This document shows positions 10,188 to 19,514 of a stretch of 64,000 bases of DNA, one piece after another. How positions within the stretch are numbered: the stretch's first letter is position 1; each line of letters starts with the position of its first letter. The notes under the pieces were generated by a model that did no database searches, was not told the origin of the DNA, and saw nothing but the letters and a program-made list of their open reading frames with translations. Origin of the DNA: Maritalea mobilis (lineage in GTDB: Bacteria > Pseudomonadota > Alphaproteobacteria > Rhizobiales > Devosiaceae). The stretch covers positions 644,193 to 708,192 of the forward strand of contig NZ_SNYR01000003.1 of assembly GCF_004363175.1 (NCBI RefSeq), given 5' to 3'. The position numbers and the translations under genes were made by a program.

Positions 10188-10514
10188 ATGATGCTGAATG
10201 CGGTAGACGATACGAACTTTTCCACCGAAGTGCTTGAAAGCGACGTGCCTGTGCTCGTTGATTTTTGGGCCGAATGGTGTGCGCCCTGCAAGGCCATGGA
10301 CCCGCTTTTAGAACAAGCGGCAGATGAGTTTGATGGGCGGGTGAAGTTGGTGAAGCTCAATGCAGCCGATAACCCGTCTACCGTCAGCCAATTTGGCGTG
10401 CGCAACATGCCCACCTATTTGATCTTTGATAAAGGTGAGGTGGTTGACATGAAAGTGGGCGCGACTCTTTCAAAAGTCGGGCTGACCAAATGGCTTGAAG
10501 GCGTTTCTGCCTAA
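10188..10514 (+). CDS. Second thioredoxin in tandem (CAPC active site)
   Basis: This 108-residue thioredoxin-fold protein is clearly a paralog of the preceding gene. They share the block VPVLVDFWAEWC, but this one has WCAPCK (Cys31, Cys34) and NMPTYLIF at the cis-proline. Charge and surface residues differ (LLEQAADEFDGRVK against VLEEISSEMDGKVK). The Ala between the cysteines is expected to shift redox potential relative to CGPC; that is inference. It is almost certainly co-transcribed with trxA. An adjacent ATG at 10191 is an alternative start. Confidence 0.9.
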   Translation: MMLNAVDDTNFSTEVLESDVPVLVDFWAEWCAPCKAMDPLLEQAADEFDGRVKLVKLNAADNPSTVSQFGVRNMPTYLIFDKGEVVDMKVGATLSKVGLTKWLEGVSA

Positions 10515-10540
10515 TCAGGGCATCAAAATCTAAATTTAAG

Positions 10541-10575
10541 CGCCGCGCCAATTATTGGGGCGGCGTTTTATTTTG
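10541..10575. terminator. Bidirectional terminator between trx2 and folC
   Basis: An imperfect 12-base inverted repeat (CGCCGCGCCAAT / ATTGGGGCGGCG, one G-G mismatch) is centred at 10553 and followed by TTTTATTTT on the + strand. It overlaps the folC stop codon and probably ends transcription from both converging operons. Confidence 0.75.
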
Positions 10576-11856
10576 CAAAAGCACATCGCCCGCAAGATAA
10601 AGCGAACCACAGATCACAACGCGCTGGGGTCCATCGCGACTCACTTCTTTGAGCGCATCTACAATATTTTGAGTTGGTGTGGCGTTGAAGCCCAGTTCAC
10701 CCGCAGTTTGGGCAAGGCTTTCCGGCGTGGACCCGGCATTGGTGGCCAAATCATCGCCCGGCACAGGCACGGTGATGATGCGATGCGCTAGCCCATCAAA
10801 GGCGGCGAGATAGCCGCGAATATCCTTATTGGCCAGCATGCCCAAAACCAGGGTCAAAGGCCGAGAACTCTTTTCATTGAGATCACCAAGCCCTTGCGCC
10901 AAAACTTGCGCACCATCCACATTATGCCCACCATCTAACCAGAGTTCGCTATCGGGCGGCAAATATTGATTCAGCTCACCCTTGAGCGGTGAAAAGCGTG
11001 CTGGCCATGTGACCGCGCGCATTCCCTCTGCCAAGGCCTCAGAGCTTGGGTTCAAGCCAAAATGGCGCAAAGCCGCAATGGCGGTGGCAGCATTGCTTAA
11101 TTGATGATGGCCGCGCAAGGCAGGCAAAGGCAAATCTTCTAGCCCATCTGTGTCTTGATAAACAAAACGTCCATTCTCGCCATAGCCATCAAAATCTTGC
11201 CCACCGATAAACGGATTGATGCCCAATTCCATGGCACGTTGTTCCAAAACGCCCAACGCATCATGCATTTGGCGAGAAAAAACGGCTTTCGCGCCCTTTT
11301 TCATGATGCCCGCTTTTTCAAAAGCGATCTTTTCAATCGTGTCGCCCAAAAACTGAACATGGTCGATGGAAATGGGGGTAATCACCGTACCAAATGGCTG
11401 TTTGACCACATTGGTGCTGTCCAGACGCCCGCCAAGTCCGGTTTCTAACAACACAACATCCGCTTCAACTTGGGTAAATAGATCGAACGCAACAACCGTG
11501 GTCAGCTCGAAAAAGGTGATCTGCTTGCCATCATTGATGCGCTCAAGGCGTTCCATCGTTTCATTAAGGCGCTCATCGCTAACCAGTTCACCGGCTAAGC
11601 GAAATCGCTCATTAAAACGAGAGAGATGAGGGGAGATGTACACATGAACCCGCTTGCCCATCGCTTCCAAAATGGCGCGCATAAAGGCAATGGTCGACCC
11701 TTTGCCATTGGTGCCCGCCACATGAATAACCGGCGGCAGCCGATCATGCGGGTTGCCCACCTCGTCCAAAAGGCGCTCAATGCGCCCCAAGGAAAGGTCC
11801 ATCTTTTTGGGATGGAGCGCCATCAGGCGCTCGATAATCTTGTCTGTTTCGGTCAC
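10552..11856 (-). CDS. folC: Bifunctional folylpolyglutamate synthase / dihydrofolate synthase
   Basis: FolC adds glutamate to dihydropteroate and to reduced folates, an ATP-dependent Mur-ligase reaction. The 434-residue protein has the P-loop HVAGTNGKGST near residue 50, ETGLGGRLDSTN (Mur-ligase metal-site loop) and the C-terminal domain motif LDGGHNVDGAQ. It starts with GTG and lies 8 bases after accD, with which it forms the conserved accD-folC operon; translation is likely coupled because no good Shine-Dalgarno is seen. Confidence 0.96.
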   Translation of the reverse strand: MTETDKIIERLMALHPKKMDLSLGRIERLLDEVGNPHDRLPPVIHVAGTNGKGSTIAFMRAILEAMGKRVHVYISPHLSRFNERFRLAGELVSDERLNETMERLERINDGKQITFFELTTVVAFDLFTQVEADVVLLETGLGGRLDSTNVVKQPFGTVITPISIDHVQFLGDTIEKIAFEKAGIMKKGAKAVFSRQMHDALGVLEQRAMELGINPFIGGQDFDGYGENGRFVYQDTDGLEDLPLPALRGHHQLSNAATAIAALRHFGLNPSSEALAEGMRAVTWPARFSPLKGELNQYLPPDSELWLDGGHNVDGAQVLAQGLGDLNEKSSRPLTLVLGMLANKDIRGYLAAFDGLAHRIITVPVPGDDLATNAGSTPESLAQTAGELGFNATPTQNIVDALKEVSRDGPQRVVICGSLYLAGDVLLQNKTPPQ

Positions 11857-11864
11857 GAAGCCGA

Positions 11865-12860
11865 CTATTCAGCATGCGCCACAGGCGGTTGCTCAATATG
11901 CAAATCGCCTTCAGCTGGGCCTTCATTCTTCTTGGCTTCCTCGCCTTCGCTTTCTGCAACCGCATCGCGAACGCTTTTGCGCTTCGCTGTGCTGGTTTCA
12001 ATCTCATTAAGCTCAGACTTCAGGAAAATGCCGATCAAACGGCCAATGGTAGGGCGCAAATCGTGGCGATGCACCACCATATCCACCATGCCGTGGTCAT
12101 AAAGATATTCTGACCGCTGGAAGCCTTGTGGCAGCTTTTCGCGAATGGTTTGCTCAATCACACGTTGACCAGCAAAACCGATCAAGGCATCAGGTTCAGC
12201 GATCTGCACGTCGCCCAACATGGCGTAAGATGCGGTAACCCCGCCAGTGGTTGGGTTGGTCAACACCACAATATAAGGCAAGCCTGCTTCTTTAAGCCGT
12301 TGCAGCGCCACAGTTGTGCGCGGCATTTGCATCAGCGAGAGCATGCCTTCCTGCATCCGAGCACCGCCTGAGGCGGTGAACAAGATGTATGGCGTTTTAT
12401 TTTTAACCGCGGTTTCAGCGCCTTTAACAATGGCAGAACCAGCAGCCATGCCCAAAGAGCCACCCATAAAGTCAAAATCTTGAATGCCCACGGTCACGTC
12501 ACGGCCAAGCAATTTACCTGTCGCCACCACAACCGCATCTTTCATGTCGGTCTTGGCGCGGCTGTCGCGCAGGCGGTCAGTATATTTTTTGCTGTCGCGG
12601 AACTTCAGCGGATCAACAGGCACATCTGGCGTTTCAATCTCGTTGAACTTGCCATCATCCAAAAAGGATTTCAGCCGATCCCGAGCTTTGATTTTCATGT
12701 GGAAGCCAGAATTTGGCACCACCCACTGGTTGGCTTCAAGGTCGCGGTAAAAAACCATTTCGCCGCTTTGCGGACATTTCACCCACAAATTATCGGGGGT
12801 TTCACGCTTGTTCAAAAATGAACGAATTTTCGGACGAACAACGGAATTAATCCAGTTCAT
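11865..12860 (-). CDS. accD: Acetyl-CoA carboxylase carboxyltransferase subunit beta
   Basis: AccD with AccA transfers carboxyl from biotin-BCCP to acetyl-CoA, the first step of fatty acid synthesis. The 331-residue protein carries the crotonase-fold signatures [19 protein letters not shown] and [17 protein letters not shown]. The N-terminal zinc ribbon known from E. coli AccD is degenerate: only one Cys remains in [15 protein letters not shown]. To my knowledge this is usual for rhizobial AccD. The C-terminus is a charged, low-complexity tail. Start ATG has GAGG 6 bases upstream. Confidence 0.96.
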   Translation of the reverse strand: MNWINSVVRPKIRSFLNKRETPDNLWVKCPQSGEMVFYRDLEANQWVVPNSGFHMKIKARDRLKSFLDDGKFNEIETPDVPVDPLKFRDSKKYTDRLRDSRAKTDMKDAVVVATGKLLGRDVTVGIQDFDFMGGSLGMAAGSAIVKGAETAVKNKTPYILFTASGGARMQEGMLSLMQMPRTTVALQRLKEAGLPYIVVLTNPTTGGVTASYAMLGDVQIAEPDALIGFAGQRVIEQTIREKLPQGFQRSEYLYDHGMVDMVVHRHDLRPTIGRLIGIFLKSELNEIETSTAKRKSVRDAVAESEGEEAKKNEGPAEGDLHIEQPPVAHAE

Positions 12861-12918
12861 GAGACCTCTTCGCCTTCCTGCATAAAATTTCTGTCGCCTT
12901 ATAAGCGATCATTTAAAG

Positions 12919-12964
12919 CTTGGCGAGTCATGGTTTTAACCCGCCAACTCTATCCTTATTATAT
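12919..12964 (-). promoter_or_regulatory. Probable accD-folC promoter and leader hairpin
   Basis: In the 134-base gap between trpA and accD the minus strand has a perfect TATAAT (12958-12963) with no convincing -35 box. Just downstream is an inverted repeat TTGGCGGGT / ACTCGCCAA (12920-12947) with a 10-base loop. The first suggests an independent accD promoter; the hairpin could be a leader structure or a weak trp terminator. Confidence 0.4.
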
Positions 12965-12994
12965 CCCGTTTAGGGCAAAAATGCGAGAGCCACG

Positions 12995-13816
12995 TTAGCG
13001 CGATGCGCGGCAGCCTGCTGCCAGATCACGCACAATGGTGTGCACCCGGTCGGCAATTTGGGCGCTGCTTTCGTTAGCGGTAACGCCATCTTCCACGGCT
13101 TTCACCAAAACAGTGCCCACAACAACGCCATCAGCATCCGCGCCAATGCGCTTTGCATCGTCTGCGGTTTTAATGCCAAAGCCCACGCAAATCGGCAAAT
13201 CTGTGTGCTCGCTCAACCGCTTCACCGCCGCACCAATATTAACGGGGTTAGACAGGGCAGAACCCGTAATCCCGGTCATGGACACGTAATAAACAAAGCC
13301 AGACGTGTTGGCCAAAACCTGTGGCAAGCGCTTATCGTCAGTTGTTGGCGTGGCCAAACGGATAAAGTTGAGCCCTTGCTTCAAGGCTGGAATACACAGC
13401 TCGTCATCTTCTTCCGGTGGCAAATCCACCACGATCAAACCATCAACGCCTGCCTCTAAAGCGTCGGTCAAGAACTGATCAACACCATAAATATAGATAG
13501 GGTTATAATAGCCCATCAAAACGATTGGTGTGGTGCTGTTCTTTTCGCGAAACAACCGCACAAGCTCGAGCGTCTTTTTCATGTCTTGGCCGCTCTTAAG
13601 CGCCCGCTGCCCCGCCGCCTGAATGGCAGGGCCATCGGCCATAGGGTCAGAAAAAGGCATGCCCAATTCAATCACATCCGCACCTGCATCGGGCAAACCC
13701 AAAACAATCTCTTTTGCGGTGTCAAAATTTGGGTCGCCGGCCATAACAAAGGTCACGAGGGCAGGGCGATTTTCAGCACGCGTAGCCGCAAAGGCGTCAT
13801 CCATACGCTGGGTCAT
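12995..13816 (-). CDS. trpA: Tryptophan synthase alpha subunit
   Basis: TrpA cleaves indole-3-glycerol phosphate to indole and glyceraldehyde 3-phosphate and passes indole to TrpB through a tunnel. The 273-residue TIM barrel has [14 protein letters not shown] with the catalytic Glu and Asp regions, and [13 protein letters not shown]. Phosphate-binding loops appear as GFGIKT and [17 protein letters not shown] lies 7 bases before the ATG. It is last in the trpFBA operon. Confidence 0.97.
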   Translation of the reverse strand: MTQRMDDAFAATRAENRPALVTFVMAGDPNFDTAKEIVLGLPDAGADVIELGMPFSDPMADGPAIQAAGQRALKSGQDMKKTLELVRLFREKNSTTPIVLMGYYNPIYIYGVDQFLTDALEAGVDGLIVVDLPPEEDDELCIPALKQGLNFIRLATPTTDDKRLPQVLANTSGFVYYVSMTGITGSALSNPVNIGAAVKRLSEHTDLPICVGFGIKTADDAKRIGADADGVVVGTVLVKAVEDGVTANESSAQIADRVHTIVRDLAAGCRASR

Positions 13817-13834
13817 ATCTTCAATCCTTTGCGA

Positions 13835-15055
13835 TTATTGCTGCAAATCAACGCCAAGATGCTTGGCAGCGGTGAACACATCTTTGTCACCCCGGCCGCA
13901 CAAATTCATCACGATGATCTGGTCTTTATCCATTTTAGGGGCGCGCTTCACAACTTCAGCCAAAGCATGGCTTGGCTCAAGCGCTGGAATAATGCCTTCA
14001 AGGCGAGTCAAAAGCTGGAACGCTTCAAGCGCCTCATCATCCATAATCGGCACATATTCAACCCGGCCAGTGTCACGCAAATAGGCGTGCTCTGGGCCAA
14101 TACCCGGATAATCAAGGCCTGCCGAAATGGAGGCCCCTTCGTCAATCTGCCCATCATAATTTTGCAGCAAATAAGTGCGGTTGCCGTGCAATACGCCTGG
14201 CTTGCCTGCAGTGAGTGATGCGCAATGCTCGTCGCCATCTAGCCCTTTGCCGCCAGCCTCAACGCCAACAATTTTGACTTCTGGGTCATCAAGGAAGGGG
14301 TGGAACAGGCCAATGGCGTTTGAGCCGCCGCCAACAGCAGCAATCAACATATCCGGCAAGCGGCCTTCCGCCTCCATCATCTGCTCTTTGGTTTCGCGGC
14401 CAATCACCGATTGGAAATCGCGCACCATTTGCGGGAACGGATGTGGACCTGCAGCAGTGCCGATCAAATAATAAGTGTCATCCACATTGGTCACCCAGTC
14501 GCGCAGGGCTTCATTCATGGAATCTTTCAATGTGCCTTGACCAGCGGTCACCGGAATAATTTCCGCGCCCAATAGCTTCATGCGGAACACGTTTGGCGCT
14601 TGCCGCTCCACATCCTTTGCACCCATATAAACAACACATGGAAAACCAAACCGTGCACAAACCGTCGCGGTGGCCACGCCATGCTGGCCAGCGCCAGTTT
14701 CCGCGATAATCCGTGGCTTGCCCATGCGTTTGGCCAAAAGAATTTGCCCAATGCAGTTGTTGATTTTGTGGGAGCCAGTGTGGTTCAACTCATCGCGCTT
14801 GAAATAAATCTTTGCGCCACCAAGATGCTCCGTCAAACGCTCTGCATAATAAAGCGGCGAAGGACGGCCAATATAATGCTTGTTGAGATAATCCAACTCT
14901 TCTTGAAAACTAGGATCTGCCTTAGCGGCCTTATAAGCTTCGTCCAAATCAAGGATCAGCGGCATCAAAGTTTCTGCAACAAAACGTCCGCCAAACAGGC
15001 CAAATCGGCCAGTTTCATCAGGCCCTTGGCGCAAACTATTTGCGGTAGATGTCAT
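13835..15055 (-). CDS. trpB: Tryptophan synthase beta subunit
   Basis: TrpB is the PLP enzyme that condenses indole with serine to tryptophan. The 406-residue protein has HTGSHKINN, whose Lys (about residue 98) carries PLP, the phosphate-binding GGGSNAIG and the conserved [12 protein letters not shown]. It ends 18 bases before trpA. Other tryptophan genes (trpE, D, C) are not in this window, which is normal for rhizobia, where trpFBA is separate. Confidence 0.97.
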   Translation of the reverse strand: MTSTANSLRQGPDETGRFGLFGGRFVAETLMPLILDLDEAYKAAKADPSFQEELDYLNKHYIGRPSPLYYAERLTEHLGGAKIYFKRDELNHTGSHKINNCIGQILLAKRMGKPRIIAETGAGQHGVATATVCARFGFPCVVYMGAKDVERQAPNVFRMKLLGAEIIPVTAGQGTLKDSMNEALRDWVTNVDDTYYLIGTAAGPHPFPQMVRDFQSVIGRETKEQMMEAEGRLPDMLIAAVGGGSNAIGLFHPFLDDPEVKIVGVEAGGKGLDGDEHCASLTAGKPGVLHGNRTYLLQNYDGQIDEGASISAGLDYPGIGPEHAYLRDTGRVEYVPIMDDEALEAFQLLTRLEGIIPALEPSHALAEVVKRAPKMDKDQIIVMNLCGRGDKDVFTAAKHLGVDLQQ

Positions 15056-15087
15056 AGGTTTCTTCTCCCTTGCCGTCGTGCGCGTCT

Positions 15088-15720
15088 CTAATCGCGTGCA
15101 CGGCGCATAAATTCTTTGATCAAGCCTGCATCTTTTTCGCCTTTGCGCACTTCCACCCCAGAGGATAGATCAAGGCCAAAAGGCTGCACATCGCGAATTG
15201 CTTGCTCGACATTATCAATTGTCAGCCCACCGGAAAGCATGAACTTTAGGCTAGGGTCAAGCGCTTTCAAAAGCGTCCAGTCAAATACTTCGCCATTTCC
15301 ACCAGGATGAGCGGCATCTGCCGGGGGCTTGGCGTCCAAAATCAGCAAATCCGCATGCGCGGCATAAAGCGGCACGGCATCCAAATCTTCCCGATCACCA
15401 ATGGGCAATGCCTTAATCACCCGCGCACCCATATTTTTGATATGGTCGACGCGCTCAACGGTTTCTTGCCCGTGAAGCTGAATATAATCAGGATCAAGCG
15501 CTAGCAAATGCTCCAGCAAATCTTCGTCCGGATTTACCGTGAGGATCGTTGTTTGGGCGCGGCCATTCACATGCTTGATCAGGCGGCCAATATCAGACAA
15601 GTCCAAATGGCGCGGGCTTTTGGCAAAATGCACAAAGCCAATCAAATCGGCACCAGCCTCAATGGCAGTGTCAACCAGCTCAGCCGATTTAAGGCCGCAT
15701 ATCTTGATCAGTAGGGGCAT
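15088..15720 (-). CDS. trpF: Phosphoribosylanthranilate isomerase
   Basis: TrpF performs the Amadori rearrangement of phosphoribosylanthranilate to CdRP. The 210-residue TIM barrel begins with the catalytic Cys motif KICGLKS, has [12 protein letters not shown], the conserved IQLHG, and the phosphate-binding LSGGLTIDN with GLDLSSGVE. It heads the trpFBA cluster, 32 bases upstream of trpB. Confidence 0.96.
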   Translation of the reverse strand: MPLLIKICGLKSAELVDTAIEAGADLIGFVHFAKSPRHLDLSDIGRLIKHVNGRAQTTILTVNPDEDLLEHLLALDPDYIQLHGQETVERVDHIKNMGARVIKALPIGDREDLDAVPLYAAHADLLILDAKPPADAAHPGGNGEVFDWTLLKALDPSLKFMLSGGLTIDNVEQAIRDVQPFGLDLSSGVEVRKGEKDAGLIKEFMRRARD

Positions 15721-15759
15721 GGTGCTTTGCTCAACTTATTGCAGATTTATCGCTGTAGC

Positions 15760-16104
15760 TTATACCCGATCATCGAGCAGGGCCAAACCATCATCTTGGC
15801 GATGTGCAGGTTCTTGCGCATCCATTTGCTGCTTCAGCTTTTGATGCTCTTTGCGCAGCGCGCGCAGCTCCGCACGTTTTTTATGTTGCCCGAAATAGGC
15901 CCCAACGCCCCCCAAAATGATGCCAAGCAATAAGGCGCCATAAATCACAATGAAAAGCGGCACCGGAAACGGGCCAATAAAAGGCGAGCCGGGTGAGATG
16001 GGGTCTACCCCCAACATGATTTCTTGCCGATTTGCCAGTGCGAAAAAGGCAAACAGCAAAGCGAGTGGAATGAGAAAAAACCACGTCACAACACGCTTTA
16101 GCAT
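15760..16104 (-). CDS. LapA/DUF1049 family small membrane protein
   Basis: This 114-residue inner-membrane protein has two hydrophobic segments (about residues 6-24 and 47-69) separated by a short loop, then a basic coiled-coil tail (KKRAELRALRKEHQKLKQQMD). That layout matches the LapA_dom/DUF1049 family; E. coli LapA works with LapB in LPS assembly control. In rhizobia the same gene sits between ihfB and trpF. A role in envelope assembly is by analogy only. Confidence 0.8.
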   Translation of the reverse strand: MLKRVVTWFFLIPLALLFAFFALANRQEIMLGVDPISPGSPFIGPFPVPLFIVIYGALLLGIILGGVGAYFGQHKKRAELRALRKEHQKLKQQMDAQEPAHRQDDGLALLDDRV

Positions 16105-16160
16105 AATGGTGCGATGCCCCTTATTCAGTTAAACGCACCTTATTTAAGCACGTTCATATA

Positions 16161-16439
16161 TTATTTGTTCAATCGCTCGCGGATCTCTTTACCCGCTTTG
16201 AATTGAGGCACATATTTTTCCTCAACTTCAACCTTTTCCCCGGTGCGTGGGTTGCGACCAACGCGCGCAGGTCGGTTTTTGACTGAAAATGCGCCAAAGC
16301 CACGAAGTTCAGCGCGGCCACCACTGGCCAATGCGTCGCCGATTTCGTCAATGATTGTATTTACAATATTCTCAATATCTCGCTGAAACAGGTGCGGATT
16401 TTCATCTGCAAGTTTCTGAATGAGTTCTGATTTAATCAA
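16161..16439 (-). CDS. ihfB: Integration host factor subunit beta
   Basis: IHF bends DNA by about 160 degrees at specific sites and assists sigma-54 activation, replication and recombination. The 92-residue protein has the DNABII core with [18 protein letters not shown], whose Pro intercalates in DNA, and [11 protein letters not shown]. The start is TTG: the sequence GGGGAGG lies 6 bases upstream and MIKSEL matches rhizobial orthologs, so this rare start is well supported. IHF could help loop DctD to the sigma-54 promoter at 31.1 kb. Confidence 0.94.
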   Translation of the reverse strand: MIKSELIQKLADENPHLFQRDIENIVNTIIDEIGDALASGGRAELRGFGAFSVKNRPARVGRNPRTGEKVEVEEKYVPQFKAGKEIRERLNK

Positions 16440-16508
16440 TTTGGGCCTCCCCGAGTGCGCTAATGCCCTGAATTAAAATCATATTTTTGGCGATTTCAGG
16501 GCCAAAAG

Positions 16509-17471
16509 CTACTCTATAGGTTGCCAAACCGAAACCAAACCGTCAAGCACTTGCGTGTTATTCAAACGGTTAACAAAAACTGAACCAATCTTTGTGCCGA
16601 TCCAATTTCCGATATTTTGCCATGGTTCTTCTGGGAATGGATAATAGGTCAGCACCTTCTGATCTGCGGCTAAGCCTTCGCTTTCCATCCATGCTTGAGC
16701 GGTGATTTCATCGCCAATTTCGTCGATCAGCTGGCTTTCCAGCGCCATGCGGCCCGTCATAATGCGACCATCAGAAAGGCGCAAAACTTCTGCGCGATCC
16801 AGCCCGCGACGTTCCGCAACAATGTCGACGAACCATTCAAATGAATCATCCACAAGCTGTTGATAAGATTGCCGGACCAAAGGTGACATTGGCTCATCAA
16901 TATCAGGTTCGGCCTTCAAGGGGCCGGTGGCCACCTTGTCATAATCAATGCCGATCGTGTCCAACAGCTTGGAGGCATCCATATGCTGAATCAAAACGCC
17001 GATTGAACCAACGATAGATAGGCGACGCGCATAAATCTTATCGGTGCCAATTGCGGTCATATAAGCGGCAGATGCGCCAAGCTCGTTAATCACCGCCGCA
17101 ACAGGCTTGTTCTCCGCGATGGCGCGCAAGCCATCATAAAGCTCTTCGCCGCCAGCAGTGGTGCCGCCGGGGCTGTTAATCTGGACAATAACACCAGTTA
17201 CATTCTCATCTGTCGCCAAATCATGCAGCACATGCCGACGTTGCGGATCAGAGGTGATCACGCCATCAATCACGATGCGGGCGATGTGCGGCCCATCTGT
17301 TGCAGATGGGGTAGAAAATCCACCCAAAGAGCGACCCAAAATCGCGATCACAGCAATTGCAATCGCAGCAAAGGCCAAAAACCGCCACAAGCGGCGCGAC
17401 CGTTTGAGGGCGCGTTTGCTCATCATTTGATCGATTTGCTCAAATTCGGAAGGAGTGGTCACTGGCAACAT
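16509..17471 (-). CDS. sppA: Signal peptide peptidase SppA, short form
   Basis: SppA is a membrane-anchored serine protease that digests cleaved signal peptides. With the start at 17471 it has 320 residues: a basic cytoplasmic stretch, one membrane helix (FLAFAAIAIAVIAILG) and a ClpP-fold domain. The probable dyad is Ser in GASAAYMTAIG and Lys in ATGPLKAEP; DKIYARRLSIVGSIGV is also diagnostic. A TTG start 90 bases further up would run through the rpsA terminator and is rejected. The double ATG at 17426/17423 is a possible alternative start. Confidence 0.9.
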   Translation of the reverse strand: MLPVTTPSEFEQIDQMMSKRALKRSRRLWRFLAFAAIAIAVIAILGRSLGGFSTPSATDGPHIARIVIDGVITSDPQRRHVLHDLATDENVTGVIVQINSPGGTTAGGEELYDGLRAIAENKPVAAVINELGASAAYMTAIGTDKIYARRLSIVGSIGVLIQHMDASKLLDTIGIDYDKVATGPLKAEPDIDEPMSPLVRQSYQQLVDDSFEWFVDIVAERRGLDRAEVLRLSDGRIMTGRMALESQLIDEIGDEITAQAWMESEGLAADQKVLTYYPFPEEPWQNIGNWIGTKIGSVFVNRLNNTQVLDGLVSVWQPIE

Positions 17472-17559
17472 CCTGAAAAAATTTGTTTCTTCTGTCCTAA
17501 GGCAAGTGGGGGCTGCAATGCAAGGTGCAATCCGAGTACGTGCTGCTGCAAAAGGGCAC

Positions 17560-17591
17560 AAAAAAGCCCGCCCAGCAGGTGCCGGGCGGGC
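17560..17591 (-). terminator. Rho-independent terminator of rpsA
   Basis: On the minus strand GCCCGCCC and GGGCGGGC pair around a 10-base loop and are followed by six T residues. It begins 28 bases after the rpsA stop. Confidence 0.92.
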
Positions 17592-17618
17592 AATTCAAAG
17601 TCAACTTAGCGAAATCGC

Positions 17619-19316
17619 TTAGTCGTCTGAATTGTTCTGCTTCAAGGCTGCGCCAAGAATGTCGCCCAAAGAGGCGCCAGAATCTGTTGAACCATACTGT
17701 GCAACAGCTTCTTTTTCTTCGGCAATTTCCAAAGCCTTGATTGAAAGTGTCAAGCGACGTGTCTTCTTGTCGAACTGAACGATACGTGCATCCACTTTGT
17801 CGCCAACAGCAAAACGCTCTGGGCGCTGCTCTGAACGGTCGCGGCTCAAGTCAGAACGCTTGATGAACGCAGTCATGTCGCCATCAGCAAGCTGAACTTC
17901 AATGCCACCATCGTTAACTTGGGTCACGGTGCAGGTTACGATTGAACCTTTACGCATGCCGTCTGTTGCTTCAGCAAATGGGTCGCCTGAAAGTTGCTTA
18001 ATGCCCAAAGAAACGCGCTCTTTGTCCACATCAACATCCAGAACAACTGCTTTCACCATGTCACCACGGTTATAGTCTTCCAAAGCTTCTTCGCCCTGAC
18101 GGTTCCAGTCGAGGTCTGACAAGTGAACCATGCCGTCCACATCGTCTTCCAAGCCAATGAACAAACCAAATTCAGTTTTGTTCTTAACTTCGCCTTCAAC
18201 TTCTGTACCCTGTGGGAATTTAGCTGCGAAAGCTTCCCAAGGATTGTCGAGGCACTGCTTGAGGCCAAGAGAAATACGACGCTTTTCTGGATCCACTTCC
18301 AAGATTTTCACTTCTACTTCCTGAGAGGTAGAAACGATCTTGCCTGGGTGTACATTTTTCTTGGTCCAGCTCATTTCTGAAACGTGGATCAAGCCTTCAA
18401 TGCCTGGCTCCAACTCAACAAACGCACCGTAATCGGTGATGTTGGTGATGCGGCCAGTGAAGCGGCTGTTCAATGGGTATTTCTGATCGATTGTTTCCCA
18501 TGGATCAGCTTCAAGCTGCTTCATGCCCAATGAAATGCGGTGTGAATCCATGTTCACGCGAATGATTTGAACCTTAATGGTCTCACCAATCGAAAGCACT
18601 TCTGATGGGTGGTTCACACGACGCCATGCAATGTCTGTCACGTGCAACAAGCCATCAATGCCGCCCAAGTCAACGAATGCACCATAGTCAGTGATGTTTT
18701 TAACAACACCCTCAACCACTTGGCCTTCTTCCAACTTGCCAACAATTTCAGAGCGCTGCTCTGCACGGCTCTCTTCAAGAACCGCACGACGAGACACAAC
18801 GATGTTGCCGCGGCGCTTATCCATCTTCAAGATTTGGAAAGGCTGCGCCACATTCATCAATGGAGCAATGTCACGGATTGGGCGGATATCAACTTGGCTG
18901 CGTGGCAAAAATGCGGTCGCGCCATCCAGATCAACGGTGAAACCACCTTTAACCTGATTAAAGATGATGCCTTCAACACGTTCATTTTTGTTGAAGAGCC
19001 CTTCAAGGCGAACCCAGCTTTCTTCGCGACGTGCTTTTTCACGGCTCAGAACAGCTTCGCCCATCGCGTTTTCAACGCGATCAACATAAACTTCAACTTC
19101 AGAACCAACCTGCAATGTGCCGTCGCGGCCTGCAGCGCCGAATTCTTTCAAAGGCACGCGGCCTTCAGTTTTCAGACCTACGTCAATAACAGCAAGGTCT
19201 TTTTCGATGGCAACAATTTTGCCTTTTACAACGTGACCTTCAGAAGGTTCGTTGACTTCAAAGCTTTCAAACAGAAGCTTTTCAAAATCTTCATGAGCGA
19301 CAGCAGTTTCTGTCAT
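17619..19316 (-). CDS. rpsA: 30S ribosomal protein S1
   Basis: S1 binds mRNA leaders and unfolds them for initiation. The 565-residue protein consists of six S1/OB repeats; typical signatures recur as VKNITDYGAFVDLGGIDGLLHVTD and its relatives. I choose the ATG at 19316 (MTETAVAHEDFEKLL), which has GGAG 5 bases upstream; a TTG 15 bases earlier is unlikely. The leader contains a strong hairpin with a U tract and a 31-codon open frame (see 19328-19423). Confidence 0.97.
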   Translation of the reverse strand: MTETAVAHEDFEKLLFESFEVNEPSEGHVVKGKIVAIEKDLAVIDVGLKTEGRVPLKEFGAAGRDGTLQVGSEVEVYVDRVENAMGEAVLSREKARREESWVRLEGLFNKNERVEGIIFNQVKGGFTVDLDGATAFLPRSQVDIRPIRDIAPLMNVAQPFQILKMDKRRGNIVVSRRAVLEESRAEQRSEIVGKLEEGQVVEGVVKNITDYGAFVDLGGIDGLLHVTDIAWRRVNHPSEVLSIGETIKVQIIRVNMDSHRISLGMKQLEADPWETIDQKYPLNSRFTGRITNITDYGAFVELEPGIEGLIHVSEMSWTKKNVHPGKIVSTSQEVEVKILEVDPEKRRISLGLKQCLDNPWEAFAAKFPQGTEVEGEVKNKTEFGLFIGLEDDVDGMVHLSDLDWNRQGEEALEDYNRGDMVKAVVLDVDVDKERVSLGIKQLSGDPFAEATDGMRKGSIVTCTVTQVNDGGIEVQLADGDMTAFIKRSDLSRDRSEQRPERFAVGDKVDARIVQFDKKTRRLTLSIKALEIAEEKEAVAQYGSTDSGASLGDILGAALKQNNSDD

Positions 19317-19360
19317 GGATACTCCGATCAATGTGCCGTTTTGTTGTTGAAACGCGCATA

Positions 19361-19396
19361 AAAATCAAAAACAAAACCCGGAGCTTTCGCTCCCGG
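19361..19396 (-). terminator. Hairpin with U tract between cmk and rpsA
   Basis: On the minus strand GGAGC-GAAA-GCTCC, extended by two further pairs across one mismatch, is followed by TTTTGTTTTTGATTTTT. It looks like an intrinsic terminator ending the aroA-cmk transcript, but it is only 45 bases before the rpsA start, so it could instead attenuate rpsA. Confidence 0.7.
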
Positions 19397-19514
19397 CACA
19401 AGGGTTTTACCTTTGTTTTTCATGCGATTATTCTAAGCGATGTTTATTGGCCAATGTCCAAAAGCAAGCTGTGCAAAAAATGCCCGGATCAAAAGTTGGA
19501 TTTAAAGCCCTTGA

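Noticed and set aside
16105-16140. Inverted repeat GGTGCG/CGCACC before the LapA-like gene
   Set aside because: The stem is only 6 bp with a loop of about 20 bases and no T tract; probably chance.
17472-17561. Longer SppA starting with TTG at 17561
   Set aside because: The stretch begins at the edge of the rpsA terminator and would place Cys-rich residues before the known N-terminal layout.
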